A stretch of 64,000 nt of DNA from an uncultured bacterium (GTDB taxonomy: Bacteria > Actinomycetota > Coriobacteriia > Coriobacteriales > Coriobacteriaceae). Shown piece by piece: positions 17,328 through 24,846 of the stretch. A program made the translations under genes and the position numbers. Every line of letters starts with the position of its first letter. Within the stretch, counting starts at the first letter, position 1. The stretch lies in assembly GCA_905215385.1 (NCBI GenBank), contig CAJMPY010000001.1, forward strand, positions 121,180 through 185,179, read 5' to 3'. The notes below the pieces were generated by a model. The model was not told where the DNA came from, made no database searches, and was given only the letters and a program-made list of their open reading frames with translations.

Positions 17328-18016
17328 ACGATTTCTAGCACGCCTAGAATGACTGGCTGATGGAGCAGGTAGAACGGTAAGGCATGCCGACCCAGGACTG
17401 CGAGCGCCGGGATAGGATTGGCGTATGCCCGTGCTGGCGCTTCGAGACTTGATGCTTGTGCTGCCTGGGCAGCAAAAAAGCCGGTAAGGTACATAAAGAC
17501 AAACGGTATGAGCGGATAGTAATCTCCCGAAACAAAACCCGGGCCTGGGAATCCAAGCCATGCCAGGTAGGGGAGTGGGTAGACCGCCTTTGGAATGCCC
17601 CAGGTTAGGGCAAAAAGAACAAGGCACGCTGCGATGCCCCATGAGCCCGGTAATTTTTGGAGTAACGGACGGGTGAACGCAACCACCGCGGTGCACACCG
17701 CCATGCAATAAATGATGCCAAAGTTCACTGAATCGTCGACCGATACGAGCGTTGTTGCGATCCAGACGACCAAAGCTGCGGCAGCGTACTTAGCCGCTCG
17801 TTTGGCATTGTTGCGTGAGAGCGTGCACATCCAACCCGCGATAAACAAAAATACCCAGCTGATGCTGGCGCGCCAGACATCCTGAAAGACAGTCTGGGTA
17901 AACCAAGGCATATCCCAGCCGTACAGGTAGGCGAGATCATAGCAAGCGTGAAAACCTGCCATAGAAATCATCGTAAACCCGCGGACGGTATCAAAGATGG
18001 TTATGCGTTTTTGCAT
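17312..18016 (-). CDS. Heparan-alpha-glucosaminide N-acetyltransferase-like membrane protein (DUF1624)
   Basis: This 234-aa integral membrane protein has about seven hydrophobic helices. The N-terminal FDTVRGFTMISMAGFHACYDL and C-terminal LPFYLLHQPVILGVLEI match the DUF1624/HGSNAT-like family of membrane acyltransferases, which move acetyl groups across membranes to sugars in characterised members. Substrate in bacteria is unknown. Its ATG overlaps the lexA stop by one base (TAATG), so it is very probably a second gene of the lexA transcript and thus SOS-induced. That link to DNA damage is an inference from the overlap. Confidence 0.75.
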   Translation of the reverse strand: MQKRITIFDTVRGFTMISMAGFHACYDLAYLYGWDMPWFTQTVFQDVWRASISWVFLFIAGWMCTLSRNNAKRAAKYAAAALVVWIATTLVSVDDSVNFGIIYCMAVCTAVVAFTRPLLQKLPGSWGIAACLVLFALTWGIPKAVYPLPYLAWLGFPGPGFVSGDYYPLIPFVFMYLTGFFAAQAAQASSLEAPARAYANPIPALAVLGRHALPFYLLHQPVILGVLEIVYSVR

Positions 18017-18660
18017 TACGAGAACCGGCGCATCAAGCCGACGACTTTGCCCAGGATAACGGGATTCGTTGCATAGATAGGTTCCATGGTGTCGTTCTCG
18101 GGCTGCAAGCGCACACGCCCCTGCTCCTTGTAGAACGTCTTGACGGTCGCCGAACCATCAATCATGGCCACGACAATTTCGCCGTTCATGGCACTCTTTT
18201 GTTCACGGACGATGATGTAATCGCCATTGAAGATGCCGACATTGATCATTGAGCTCCCATGCACCTCAAGGATAAAGGATCCCTGATCAGTGGCGATTTC
18301 GGTCGGGATAGTAAACGTGTCTTCGATATTCTGCTCTGCCAGAATGGGAATCCCAGCCGCGACGCGACCAACGAGCGGTAGCGAGACCGTTCCGCGAGGT
18401 GCGGTGGGCTCGTCAGATTTGGAAATTGAGACAGAGGAGCCATCCTCGTTAAAGAGTTCCAGGGCGCGCGGTTTGGTGGCATCGCGCTTGAGTAGCCCGC
18501 GCGCCTCCAGGGCAGAGAGATGGGCGTGCACGGTGCTGGGGGAGGAAAGGCCCACGGCAGAAGCCATCTCGCGCACGCTGGGCGGATAACCCTTCTCCTG
18601 CTGATATTCCTTGATGAAGTCGTAAATTTGCTGCTGACGCTTGGTAATTTTGCGAGCCAT
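18016..18660 (-). CDS. lexA: SOS repressor LexA
   Basis: LexA represses SOS genes and self-cleaves when RecA filaments form. The winged-helix DNA-binding domain covers ~1-65 (PPSVREMASAVGLSSPSTVH). The cleavage site is Ala102-Gly103 in GRVAAGIP. The catalytic dyad is Ser137 in HGSSM and Lys174 in TVKTF. The length of 214 aa is normal. ATG 18660 (MARKITKRQQ) is chosen because GAGAGGATG precedes it; in-frame codons upstream would run through the operator sites. Three SOS boxes in the upstream region (18684-18753) indicate autoregulation. The LysM gene at 18821 is divergent. Confidence 0.96.
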   Translation of the reverse strand: MARKITKRQQQIYDFIKEYQQEKGYPPSVREMASAVGLSSPSTVHAHLSALEARGLLKRDATKPRALELFNEDGSSVSISKSDEPTAPRGTVSLPLVGRVAAGIPILAEQNIEDTFTIPTEIATDQGSFILEVHGSSMINVGIFNGDYIIVREQKSAMNGEIVVAMIDGSATVKTFYKEQGRVRLQPENDTMEPIYATNPVILGKVVGLMRRFS

Positions 18661-18683
18661 CAGGGCATCCTCTCTACCCATGT

Positions 18684-18753
18684 CAAACAAATGTTCGAAT
18701 TTTGCTTGACAGGAACAACTGTTCGAAGATAATAATAACCGAACATTCGTTCT
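18684..18753. promoter_or_regulatory. Three LexA boxes between lexA and the LysM gene
   Basis: The boxes are CAAACAAATGTTCG (18684-18697), GGAACAACTGTTCG (18712-18725) and CGAACATTCGTTCT (18740-18753). Each differs by one base from CGAAC-N4-GTTCG, and their starts are exactly 28 bases apart. They can control both divergent genes. TTGACA on the minus strand is not evident; TTGACAG on the plus strand (18706 onward) could be a -35 for the LysM gene. Confidence 0.8.
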
Positions 18754-18820
18754 CGCGCTAGACATTTTTGTCCGCGCGGCTTGATAAAACTGTTCTCAGC
18801 AAAACACGCGAGAGGAGAAC

Positions 18821-19273
18821 ATGATGAACGTAACGAATATGGTCCAGGGAAACCTCGCCCTTAAGCTCGAGACGGCTGCAGAACCCACTTTTACGGTTGT
18901 TCAGGGTGGCCGCTCCGGCTTTCAGCCTTTGACCGTAAAGCCTGCGCGCAATCAGCAGGCTGTAGTCGCGCCGGCCCGCGTTGCCCCGAAGGTTCCGACG
19001 ATTGTCGCCGTCGCCGTTGCGCTTACGCTCTTCTTTGTCCTCGCTATGTCGGTCTTTAGCGCTCGTCACGCCGCGTATGCCGAGTCCGTTTCCAACATTA
19101 CCTACGAGACCATTCGCGTTCAGCCTGGCGATTCTCTTTGGTCGCTTGCCGAAGAATATCCAATCGAAGGCCTTTCCACGCAAGAGACTTCCGACATGAT
19201 CCGTAGCGTCAATCATCTGGAGCATGGTTCGCTCGCCGCCGGTGCGCATCTTAAGGTTCCTGATCGTTCGTAA
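18821..19273 (+). CDS. LysM membrane protein divergent from lexA; YneA/ChiZ-like SOS division inhibitor candidate
   Basis: The 150-aa protein has a cytoplasmic N-terminus, one transmembrane helix at ~61-82 (VPTIVAVAVALTLFFVLAMS) and a C-terminal LysM peptidoglycan-binding domain (~95-148: IRVQPGDSLWSLAEEYP...HLKVP). This is the layout of YneA of Bacillus and related proteins of Mycobacterium/Corynebacterium (ChiZ, DivS), which are encoded next to lexA and stall division during SOS. The gene position, divergent from lexA across three LexA boxes, matches. AGAGGAGAAC precedes ATG 18821; a second ATG is at 18824. The function is inferred from layout and context. Confidence 0.82.
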   Translation: MMNVTNMVQGNLALKLETAAEPTFTVVQGGRSGFQPLTVKPARNQQAVVAPARVAPKVPTIVAVAVALTLFFVLAMSVFSARHAAYAESVSNITYETIRVQPGDSLWSLAEEYPIEGLSTQETSDMIRSVNHLEHGSLAAGAHLKVPDRS

Positions 19274-19286
19274 TCATTATCGCGCT

Positions 19287-19330
19287 GCGCATGGTACCCT
19301 TATTATCGTTTAAGAGGAGGTACCATGCGC
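19287..19330. promoter_or_regulatory. 12-bp perfect inverted repeat spanning nrdR start
   Basis: GCGCATGGTACC (19287-19298) and GGTACCATGCGC (19319-19330) are perfect inverted repeats. The right arm covers the end of the GAGGAGG ribosome-binding site and the nrdR start codon. The loop contains TATTAT (19301-19306), a possible -10. In RNA from an upstream promoter the hairpin would hide the start; as DNA it could be an operator. Confidence 0.55.
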
Positions 19331-19768
19331 TGTCCCAAATGCGGCAAGGCACATACCCGCGTCGTTGATTCCCGTATGCAGGAGTCAAATAACACCATTA
19401 AGCGCCGTCGCGAATGTTGCTCGTGTAACTACCGCTTTACAACGTTTGAGCGATGCGAGGACCCTATCGAGGTCATTAAGTCAGATGGAACCAAGCAGCG
19501 GTTCGATCGCAATAAGCTTCTTGTCGGCTTGATGCGCGCCACCATCAAACGCGATATTGACACTAAGAAGCTCAATGAGATTATCGACGACATCGAGGTC
19601 GAGTTGCGCTCTCGCACGCTGACGGCCGTCACGTCCCATGAGTTGGGTGACATGGTGCTCAAGCGCTTGGCCAAGATCGACAAGGTTGCGTACATCCGTT
19701 TTGCCTCGGTCTACCGCGATTTCAAAGACGTCGATGAATTTCTGCAAGAGCTCGACAAGCTAAGGTGA
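19325..19768 (+). CDS. nrdR: Transcriptional repressor NrdR
   Basis: NrdR is a nucleotide-sensing repressor of ribonucleotide reductase genes. The N-terminal zinc ribbon has the cysteine pairs in RCPKCGK and CCSCNYRFTTFE, and the ATP-cone domain (~47-137) binds ATP/dATP. The length of 147 aa is normal. The start is within an inverted repeat (19287-19330). dut follows 4 bases after the stop, so two dNTP-pool genes are coupled. Its position just downstream of the SOS lexA region puts nucleotide supply next to the DNA-damage response. Confidence 0.96.
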   Translation: MRCPKCGKAHTRVVDSRMQESNNTIKRRRECCSCNYRFTTFERCEDPIEVIKSDGTKQRFDRNKLLVGLMRATIKRDIDTKKLNEIIDDIEVELRSRTLTAVTSHELGDMVLKRLAKIDKVAYIRFASVYRDFKDVDEFLQELDKLR

Positions 19769-19772
19769 TTCC

Positions 19773-20216
19773 ATGTCCAACATTACCGTCAACATAAAGC
19801 GTCTCGACCCCACCGTCGAGCTTCCCAAATACGCCCATCCCACCGATGCCGGCTTGGATTTGCGCTCCAACGAGGACTGCGTCCTGAAGCCCTTCGAACG
19901 CCGTCTGGTCTCTACTGGGCTGGCCATCGCTCTGCCCGATGGCTACGCCGGCTTCGTCCAGCCCCGCAGCGGCTTGGCCATCAAGCAGGGCCTGTCTATA
20001 GTCAACACTCCTGGCCTCATCGATGCCCACTATCGAGGAGAGCTCAAAGTCATCCTCATTAACCTGGACCCCACGAACAACATCCAAATCAACAAAGGCG
20101 ACCGCATCGCCCAACTCGTCATCCAAGAAGTCCCCACGGTCAACCTCGTAGAAGTACAAGAACTAGACGAAACCGACCGAGGCAACGGAGGCTTCGGCTC
20201 CAGCGGCGTCGCTTAG
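19773..20216 (+). CDS. dut: Deoxyuridine 5'-triphosphate nucleotidohydrolase
   Basis: dUTPase hydrolyses dUTP to dUMP and keeps uracil out of DNA. The five family motifs are present: motif 1 HPTDAGLDLRS, motif 2 PRSGLAIKQG (~67-76), motif 3 NTPGLIDAHYRGELKV, motif 4 near GDRIAQLVI, and motif 5 RGNGGFGSSGV at the C-terminus. The 147-aa length fits trimeric bacterial enzymes. The ATG is 4 bases after the nrdR stop. Unlike nrdR, the coding sequence is notably C- and A-rich at third positions (ATC, AAC, CCC), a small oddity in local codon use. Confidence 0.96.
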   Translation: MSNITVNIKRLDPTVELPKYAHPTDAGLDLRSNEDCVLKPFERRLVSTGLAIALPDGYAGFVQPRSGLAIKQGLSIVNTPGLIDAHYRGELKVILINLDPTNNIQINKGDRIAQLVIQEVPTVNLVEVQELDETDRGNGGFGSSGVA

Positions 20217-20249
20217 GGGCGCACGTATCCCGCCCGTCCGGGGCTTTCC

Positions 20250-20318
20250 TATATCATTCCATGCTCAAACACTCTCGCTTCGCTTCGCTCGCTGCGAAAC
20301 TGCGCGTGGAACGATATG
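20250..20318. repeat. REP-like palindromic element, copy 1
   Basis: This ~69-base imperfect palindrome (TATATCATTCCATGC ... GCGTGGAACGATATG) is the reverse complement of the core of the element at 20494-20597. It contains an extra CTTCG-type expansion in the middle (CTTCGCTTCGCTCGCTGCG). It lies 34 bases after dut. No coding capacity is evident. Confidence 0.6.
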
Positions 20319-20369
20319 TGTGAGAGGCAGGCGGGCGGCTACTCGCTTGAAAAAAATAATTACATTCTA

Positions 20370-20416
20370 GTAAGCCAGTGCGACAAAGGAACAATCCCTT
20401 TGTCGCACTGGCTTAC
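20370..20416. terminator. 20-bp perfect hairpin
   Basis: GTAAGCCAGTGCGACAAAGG (20370-20389) is followed by a 7-base loop and its exact reverse complement (20397-20416). It lies between two copies of an inverted REP-like element in the ~390-base gap after dut. It could act as a bidirectional terminator, but there is no clean T tract. Confidence 0.5.
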
Positions 20417-20493
20417 TGTATTTAGATTTTCGGTTTCGCCTTAGCAGGTTCTAATGGTAGGGAATCTGGTGTACCTGCTAGTACGTAAACGTA

Positions 20494-20597
20494 GCTGCTC
20501 GGCGGGAGCCGCCCATATATCGTTCCACGCGCAGTTTCGCAGCGAAGCGAGAATGTTTGAGCATGGAATGATATATGGGCGGCTCCCGCCGAGCAGC
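20494..20597. repeat. Large palindrome containing REP-like element, copy 2
   Basis: Arms of about 34 bases (starting GCTGCTCGGCGGGAGCCGCC at 20494 and ending GGCGGCTCCCGCCGAGCAGC at 20597) enclose a shorter core with the sequence of the 20250-20318 element in opposite orientation. The end lies 11 bases from the stop of the minus-strand glycosyltransferase, so it may also stop that transcript. Confidence 0.65.
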
Positions 20598-20607
20598 GGA
20601 CTTACGC

Positions 20608-21909
20608 CTAGCGGATATGCGCGGGTTTTTCGCCCCAGTAGAAGCGGCAGAAGGCTCTTTTGCGCTTTTGGGGTTTGCCTACGAGCTCCATGGTTGCGAT
20701 GGCTATGTCTTCGGCTGCGTGGGGGCGGCGTAGTACTTCGCCGTTGATGAGCAGTGCCTTGAGCGACTCAGGATGATCGTGGAGATGACGCAACGTCACG
20801 ATGAGCTCTCGTGCGGTGGTGACATGCATGCTGGCGCCCATGCCGGTGAGCATGGTGGTGTTGGCCTTTTCCTGGCCATAGGGCTTGCCCAGCAGGATCA
20901 TCGGCAGGTGTGCGCACAGGCATTCGGTGACGGTGAGTCCGCCCGATTTGAGAATTGCCAGGTCGCAGCCGTGCATAAGGGCCGCCATATCGTCGACATA
21001 GTCAAGAACCGTGACATTTTCGAGCTTCATGGCATCGAAGAGTGTCTTGAGGCGGGCGGCGTATTCCTTATCCTTGCCCGGCAAAAAGACAAAGTGCATG
21101 TCTTCGAAACTGCGTAGGAAGGGGAGGGTGCGGTCCATCTCCGCGCGAAAGCGAACGTACGGTTGAGGCAAGCTGGCACCGGCCATTACCAGCACGACGG
21201 TCTTGTCGGTGGGGAGGTTGAACTTAGCTAGCTCTTCTTCGCGATCGTAATCCGTGTCGAATCCGGCGCGAATAGGAATGCCGGTAATGCGAATCTTTGC
21301 CTCGGGCACCTTGCGCGGACGCAGCGTTTCGGACATAAATTCGTTGGCAACACAGAATAGATCGGTGTCCTTGTGGGGCCACCAGCCCTCGACTTCGTAG
21401 TCGGTCGGTACGCAGATGACTGGATAATCGATACCCGTAATTATGCGGGCACCCACGGCAACATTGGCTGCTGTGATGTGCGTTGCGACCACGGCTATGG
21501 GCCTGCGGCTACGAATATATTCGTTGAAGGCGGGGAACATGATTCGCGACCATGCCGTGCCGCCACCCCAGAGAAGATGTCCCGTAAGTGTATATCTCCA
21601 GGTCAGGTCGTAAATGGGGCGCGTGGCTCCCGTAAAAGAAGCCGCGGTCTTATTACCGTCGAATTTAATACGTCCAAAATCAAGGATATCGAGCACTTCA
21701 ATCTCAACATCCTCGGGGATGCCATTGGTGCCGCGGATGAGGTCGAAGGCCTGCGCTATCGCATTTGCGGCGGCCTTGTGGCCCGAGCCAACGGAGGCGT
21801 GCACGATGGTCACGAGAGGTTTTTGCTGAGCCAAGAGCGCTGTTTGCTCCGATTGAGGAGTGCTGTGCGTGAGCAGGGGAGCGTCGTCACTCGTCTGCGC
21901 CTGGTCCAT
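20608..21909 (-). CDS. MGDG synthase-like glycosyltransferase (processive diacylglycerol glucosyltransferase type)
   Basis: This 433-aa enzyme belongs to the GT28/MurG-like group that includes plant MGDG synthase and Bacillus UgtP, which add sugars to diacylglycerol for membrane glycolipids and lipoteichoic acid anchors. The N-terminal ASVGSGHKAAANAIAQAF is the characteristic nucleotide-sugar/lipid site. GIPIRAGF and KSGGLTVTECLCAHLPMI are the C-terminal donor-binding motifs. ATG 21909 (MDQAQTSDD) is chosen because GGGGAG lies 7 bases upstream. The ~40-residue N-terminal tail before the domain is Gln/Thr-rich. The exact sugar and acceptor are not visible. Confidence 0.85.
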   Translation of the reverse strand: MDQAQTSDDAPLLTHSTPQSEQTALLAQQKPLVTIVHASVGSGHKAAANAIAQAFDLIRGTNGIPEDVEIEVLDILDFGRIKFDGNKTAASFTGATRPIYDLTWRYTLTGHLLWGGGTAWSRIMFPAFNEYIRSRRPIAVVATHITAANVAVGARIITGIDYPVICVPTDYEVEGWWPHKDTDLFCVANEFMSETLRPRKVPEAKIRITGIPIRAGFDTDYDREEELAKFNLPTDKTVVLVMAGASLPQPYVRFRAEMDRTLPFLRSFEDMHFVFLPGKDKEYAARLKTLFDAMKLENVTVLDYVDDMAALMHGCDLAILKSGGLTVTECLCAHLPMILLGKPYGQEKANTTMLTGMGASMHVTTARELIVTLRHLHDHPESLKALLINGEVLRRPHAAEDIAIATMELVGKPQKRKRAFCRFYWGEKPAHIR

Positions 21910-22027
21910 CGATAACTCCCCTTCAGCTTTGTAATACGGTTTTATCATTGTAGTGCATGAGTGTCACGTTCACGTAAATTTGGGTACGAGCGCAAAGAAC
22001 GACAACGTTTCGACGAAAGGACGCTTC

Positions 22028-22966
22028 ATGACTACCGATAAGCCGATCGATGTTGCGATTATCGGTGGCGGCCCCGCGGGCTATGCTGCCGCCATTTATG
22101 CTGCGCGTGCCAACCTAACGACGACCGTGATTGAACAGGGCATGTCGGGAGGGCAGATCGCCACAACCAATGAGGTCGAGAACTATCCGGGTATTCCGCT
22201 CTTGAGTGGCGCCGAACTCGGCGAGCGTTTTCAGCAGCATGCAGAGGGCCTGGGAGCACAGGTTGCATGGAGCATGGTTACGGGTATCGATTACGATGCC
22301 GATAAAGCGCTGTTTACGGTGCATCACGATATGGGCGATACGCTGGCCTCGAGTGTTATCGCTTGCATGGGGGCAACGCCGCGATCTGCTGGTTTTGTTG
22401 GCGAGGATACGTATCGCGGTCGTGGCGTTTCGTATTGCGCGACGTGCGATGGCATGTTCTTTCGCGGTAAACAGGTCTATGTTATCGGTGGCGGCAATGC
22501 TGCCTGCGAGGAAGCCCTGTTCTTGTCAGAAATCGCCAGCAGCGTGACCATCGTCTTGCGCCGCGATCAGTTCCGCGCCCCCGATGGCGTGGTTCAAAAG
22601 GTGCTCGCAAAAGATAATATTTCAGTTAGGTACCAAACTAGTATTGTTGAGCTTTCTGGTGAAGCGATGCCCACGACAATCACGTTCAAGGACAATGCGA
22701 CTAGTGAAATGCACACTGAGTCCTTTGATCCTGGTTCGTTTGGCATTTTTGTCTTTGCTGGCACGCAGCCCCATACTGAGCTTGTAGAGCATCTGGTAGA
22801 TTTGGCGTCCGACGGCGGTATTGTAACCGACGAATCGATGGCCACCCGCACGCCTGGCTTATTTGCCGCTGGCGATATCCGTTCCAAACGTTTACGCCAG
22901 GTTGTGACCGCTGTTTCGGATGGAGCCATAGCAGCAACGAGCGCATACGCGTTACTCCGTGGATAA
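22028..22966 (+). CDS. trxB: Thioredoxin reductase
   Basis: TrxB is an FAD/NADPH enzyme that keeps thioredoxin reduced. The FAD motif GGGPAGYAAAIYAAR is at ~11-25, the redox-active CATC in SYCATCDGMFF at ~136, and the NADPH motif GGGNAACEEALFL at ~153-165. C-terminal FAAGDIR precedes the last helix. The length of 312 aa is normal. ATG 22028 is chosen because AAAGGACG precedes it; an upstream extension to 21953 lacks support. The gene is divergent from the glycosyltransferase and ends before a strong terminator at 23008. Confidence 0.94.
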   Translation: MTTDKPIDVAIIGGGPAGYAAAIYAARANLTTTVIEQGMSGGQIATTNEVENYPGIPLLSGAELGERFQQHAEGLGAQVAWSMVTGIDYDADKALFTVHHDMGDTLASSVIACMGATPRSAGFVGEDTYRGRGVSYCATCDGMFFRGKQVYVIGGGNAACEEALFLSEIASSVTIVLRRDQFRAPDGVVQKVLAKDNISVRYQTSIVELSGEAMPTTITFKDNATSEMHTESFDPGSFGIFVFAGTQPHTELVEHLVDLASDGGIVTDESMATRTPGLFAAGDIRSKRLRQVVTAVSDGAIAATSAYALLRG

Positions 22967-23007
22967 GTACGATAATATATCTTATGTAAGGTTGTTATCA
23001 ATTTACT

Positions 23008-23050
23008 AATTGGCGGGACGATGCATCAGTGCACTGTCCCGCCAATTTTC
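23008..23050 (+). terminator. trxB terminator
   Basis: A 12-bp stem (AATTGGCGGGAC / GTCCCGCCAATT) with a 16-base loop is followed by TTTTC. It lies ~40 bases after the trxB stop. Confidence 0.8.
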
Positions 23051-23074
23051 TTGGCGGCTATGTGGTATGCAAAA

Positions 23075-23087
23075 CTAGATAATCTAG
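23075..23087. promoter_or_regulatory. Small palindrome before the DUF1836 gene
   Basis: CTAGAT-A-ATCTAG (6-bp arms) lies just upstream of TACAAT (23090-23095), a likely -10 box, and ~33 bases before the DUF1836 start. It could be an operator, possibly for the DUF1836 protein itself; this is an inference. Confidence 0.4.
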
Positions 23088-23119
23088 AATACAATATAGA
23101 AAAGGAACGGAGGACCTTT

Positions 23120-23731
23120 ATGAACCACGTTAAACACGTTATTCCGATGTCCGATTCGTCGGTCAGCATTAAGCCTGAGGATATTCAGCCCACTGTGCTG
23201 CCCGATGCATTTATTCAGTCCGATATCGTACGCAAACTCAATTCGTTGAGTCTGCCGCGCTATGAGCAGTTGTCCAATGTGACGCTCTACCGCGACCAGG
23301 TTATTGAGTATGTTGCGCTGTGGATGGATCCGCTGTCCATTTGCGTTGAGCAGCCTGTCATTACGCCATCGATGATCAATAACTACGTGAAGGTCGGCCT
23401 GGTGCCTGCTCCGGTCAAAAAGCAATATGGCCGCGAGCAGATTGCCCGCCTGATCGCTATCTGCATCTTTAAGCAGGTGCTACCTATTGCTGCGGTGCAG
23501 GCACTCTTTAACATTCAGCGTTTGAGCTACGATGCCCCGACGGCCTTTGATTATGTGGTCGATCAGCTCGAGGCATCGATTCGTTCGGCGTTTTCCGTCG
23601 AGCAGACGCCGGTTCCCGATACGGCGCATCAGGTAACGCGTGAGTCGCTGCTTGTGCGCAGCGCGGTTTCATCCTTTGTTTCGAAGGCTTACTTGATGAG
23701 CTATCTCAAGTTCAACGGGTTTAATAGCTAG
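23120..23731 (+). CDS. DUF1836 domain-containing protein, HTH-type
   Basis: This 203-aa protein contains the DUF1836 domain, a MerR-related helix-turn-helix found in Firmicutes and Coriobacteria. ITPSMINNYVKVGLVPAPVKKQYGREQIARLIAI at ~92-125 shows the DNA-recognition and wing-like segments. The N-terminal ~75 residues and C-terminal SFVSKAYLMSYLKF are helical. No function has been established for the family that I know of; a transcription regulator is likely. ATG 23120 is supported by ACGGAGGACC. A palindrome sits in the promoter region. The gene converges on degV across a bidirectional terminator. Confidence 0.8.
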   Translation: MNHVKHVIPMSDSSVSIKPEDIQPTVLPDAFIQSDIVRKLNSLSLPRYEQLSNVTLYRDQVIEYVALWMDPLSICVEQPVITPSMINNYVKVGLVPAPVKKQYGREQIARLIAICIFKQVLPIAAVQALFNIQRLSYDAPTAFDYVVDQLEASIRSAFSVEQTPVPDTAHQVTRESLLVRSAVSSFVSKAYLMSYLKFNGFNS

Positions 23732-23743
23732 CCGACGTATAAA

Positions 23744-23791
23744 ACGGGCGGGACAAAGAGCCATCTGTCGCTTTGTCCCGCCCGTATTTTT
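23744..23791. terminator. Bidirectional terminator between DUF1836 gene and degV
   Basis: A 15-bp perfect stem (ACGGGCGGGACAAAG / CTTTGTCCCGCCCGT) has a 12-base loop. It is followed by ATTTTTGC on the plus strand and preceded by an A-rich stretch (TATAAA) that gives Ts on the minus strand. Confidence 0.85.
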
Positions 23792-23804
23792 GCTTGGTTG
23801 GACT

Positions 23805-24671
23805 CTATTTGCCCGAAGCTACGCCCATGCCGTAGCCGATGATGAGGCCGTGCATCTCGGCGTAATAGGAATCCAGGCCGTTGCAGGGCATGATGATGGT
23901 CTTGGAACCGGGCCAGCGCTCCACAATGCGGCTGGCAAGTGCCTGGGCGCCTGCCTCATTCTCGACATGGTCGATGACGACCTCGCCGCCCGTAAAACCC
24001 TCGGCTTCCATGGTGTCGATGATCTTGTTGAGCATCTTCTTTTCGCCACGCGTGTGCCCGACGAGTTCGATTTTACCGGCCTCACTCGCCGTGCCCAAAA
24101 TGCGGATATTGAGCTTGTTGGCAATGACGCCGGCTGCCTTAGGGATACGTCCGGCTTTGGCGAGGTTTTCGTAATTGCACAAGCTGAAGAGGATTTTGCT
24201 ATTCTGCTCAAGGCTATCGAAGTATGCGCAAGCGTCCTCGAATGAGACATCCGGATTGCTTGCAAGATAGCGGTCGAACAGCAAGAAAATGAGGTCCATT
24301 TTGCCGCCAGCTGCGCGTGAATTGACTAGATGAATCTGCCGGTCGGGCTCCTCGGCAAGAACCATATCGCGAGCCGTGGCTGCCGCGTTATAGCTGCCCG
24401 ACACGCCCTCAGAGATCGGCATGCAGATGGTCTTGTCTGCCAATTTGAAGAGCTCGGCCCACTCCCCTACGCTGGGACAAGCGCTCGAAGAAGCGTTCGT
24501 CTCCGCCTGAACAGCGCAGTTGAGCTCATGAACATCGAGTGAAAGGTTATCGACGAATTCCCTCTCCCCCACTCGAATTTTGAGGGGCGCAAATGCAAAG
24601 GTGGTATGGGGCGCGGTCGGTTGCCAATCGCGGAGGTTACAGCTCGAATCGGAGATAAGTGCCCAGCTCAT
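23805..24671 (-). CDS. DegV family fatty-acid-binding protein
   Basis: DegV (FakB-like) proteins bind a fatty acid and present it to the kinase FakA. The 288-aa protein has the N-terminal ISDSSCNL (canonical form TDSxxDL), a middle segment MPISEGVSGSYNAA (canonical ISSxLSGTYxSA) near residue 84, and the lobe with RAAGGKMDLI in place of the usual DSxxxSxGxG. The departure at that third motif and a reduced C-terminal lobe suggest a divergent ligand pocket. GAAAGGACC precedes the ATG. No FakA gene is nearby. Confidence 0.85.
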   Translation of the reverse strand: MSWALISDSSCNLRDWQPTAPHTTFAFAPLKIRVGEREFVDNLSLDVHELNCAVQAETNASSSACPSVGEWAELFKLADKTICMPISEGVSGSYNAAATARDMVLAEEPDRQIHLVNSRAAGGKMDLIFLLFDRYLASNPDVSFEDACAYFDSLEQNSKILFSLCNYENLAKAGRIPKAAGVIANKLNIRILGTASEAGKIELVGHTRGEKKMLNKIIDTMEAEGFTGGEVVIDHVENEAGAQALASRIVERWPGSKTIIMPCNGLDSYYAEMHGLIIGYGMGVASGK

Positions 24672-24780
24672 AGAGGGTCCTTTCTATATGCTTCTCAATC
24701 ATTATAGCTATATTGCTCACCGATGAAGCGTGCATCTAGTATTGAAAACTAGCACATTAGGATCATGTATGGAGCACGGT

Positions 24781-24822
24781 CATAAATAAATGAACCTCGC
24801 AGCTCAAAGGCCACGAGGTTCA
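24781..24822 (-). terminator. Terminator of the NlpC/P60 gene
   Basis: On the minus strand a 9-bp stem (TGAACCTCG / CGAGGTTCA) is followed by TTTATTTATG, ~25 bases after the stop of the NlpC/P60 gene. Confidence 0.65.
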
Positions 24823-24846
24823 CCTTCGTTCGCTATACAGAGTGAC

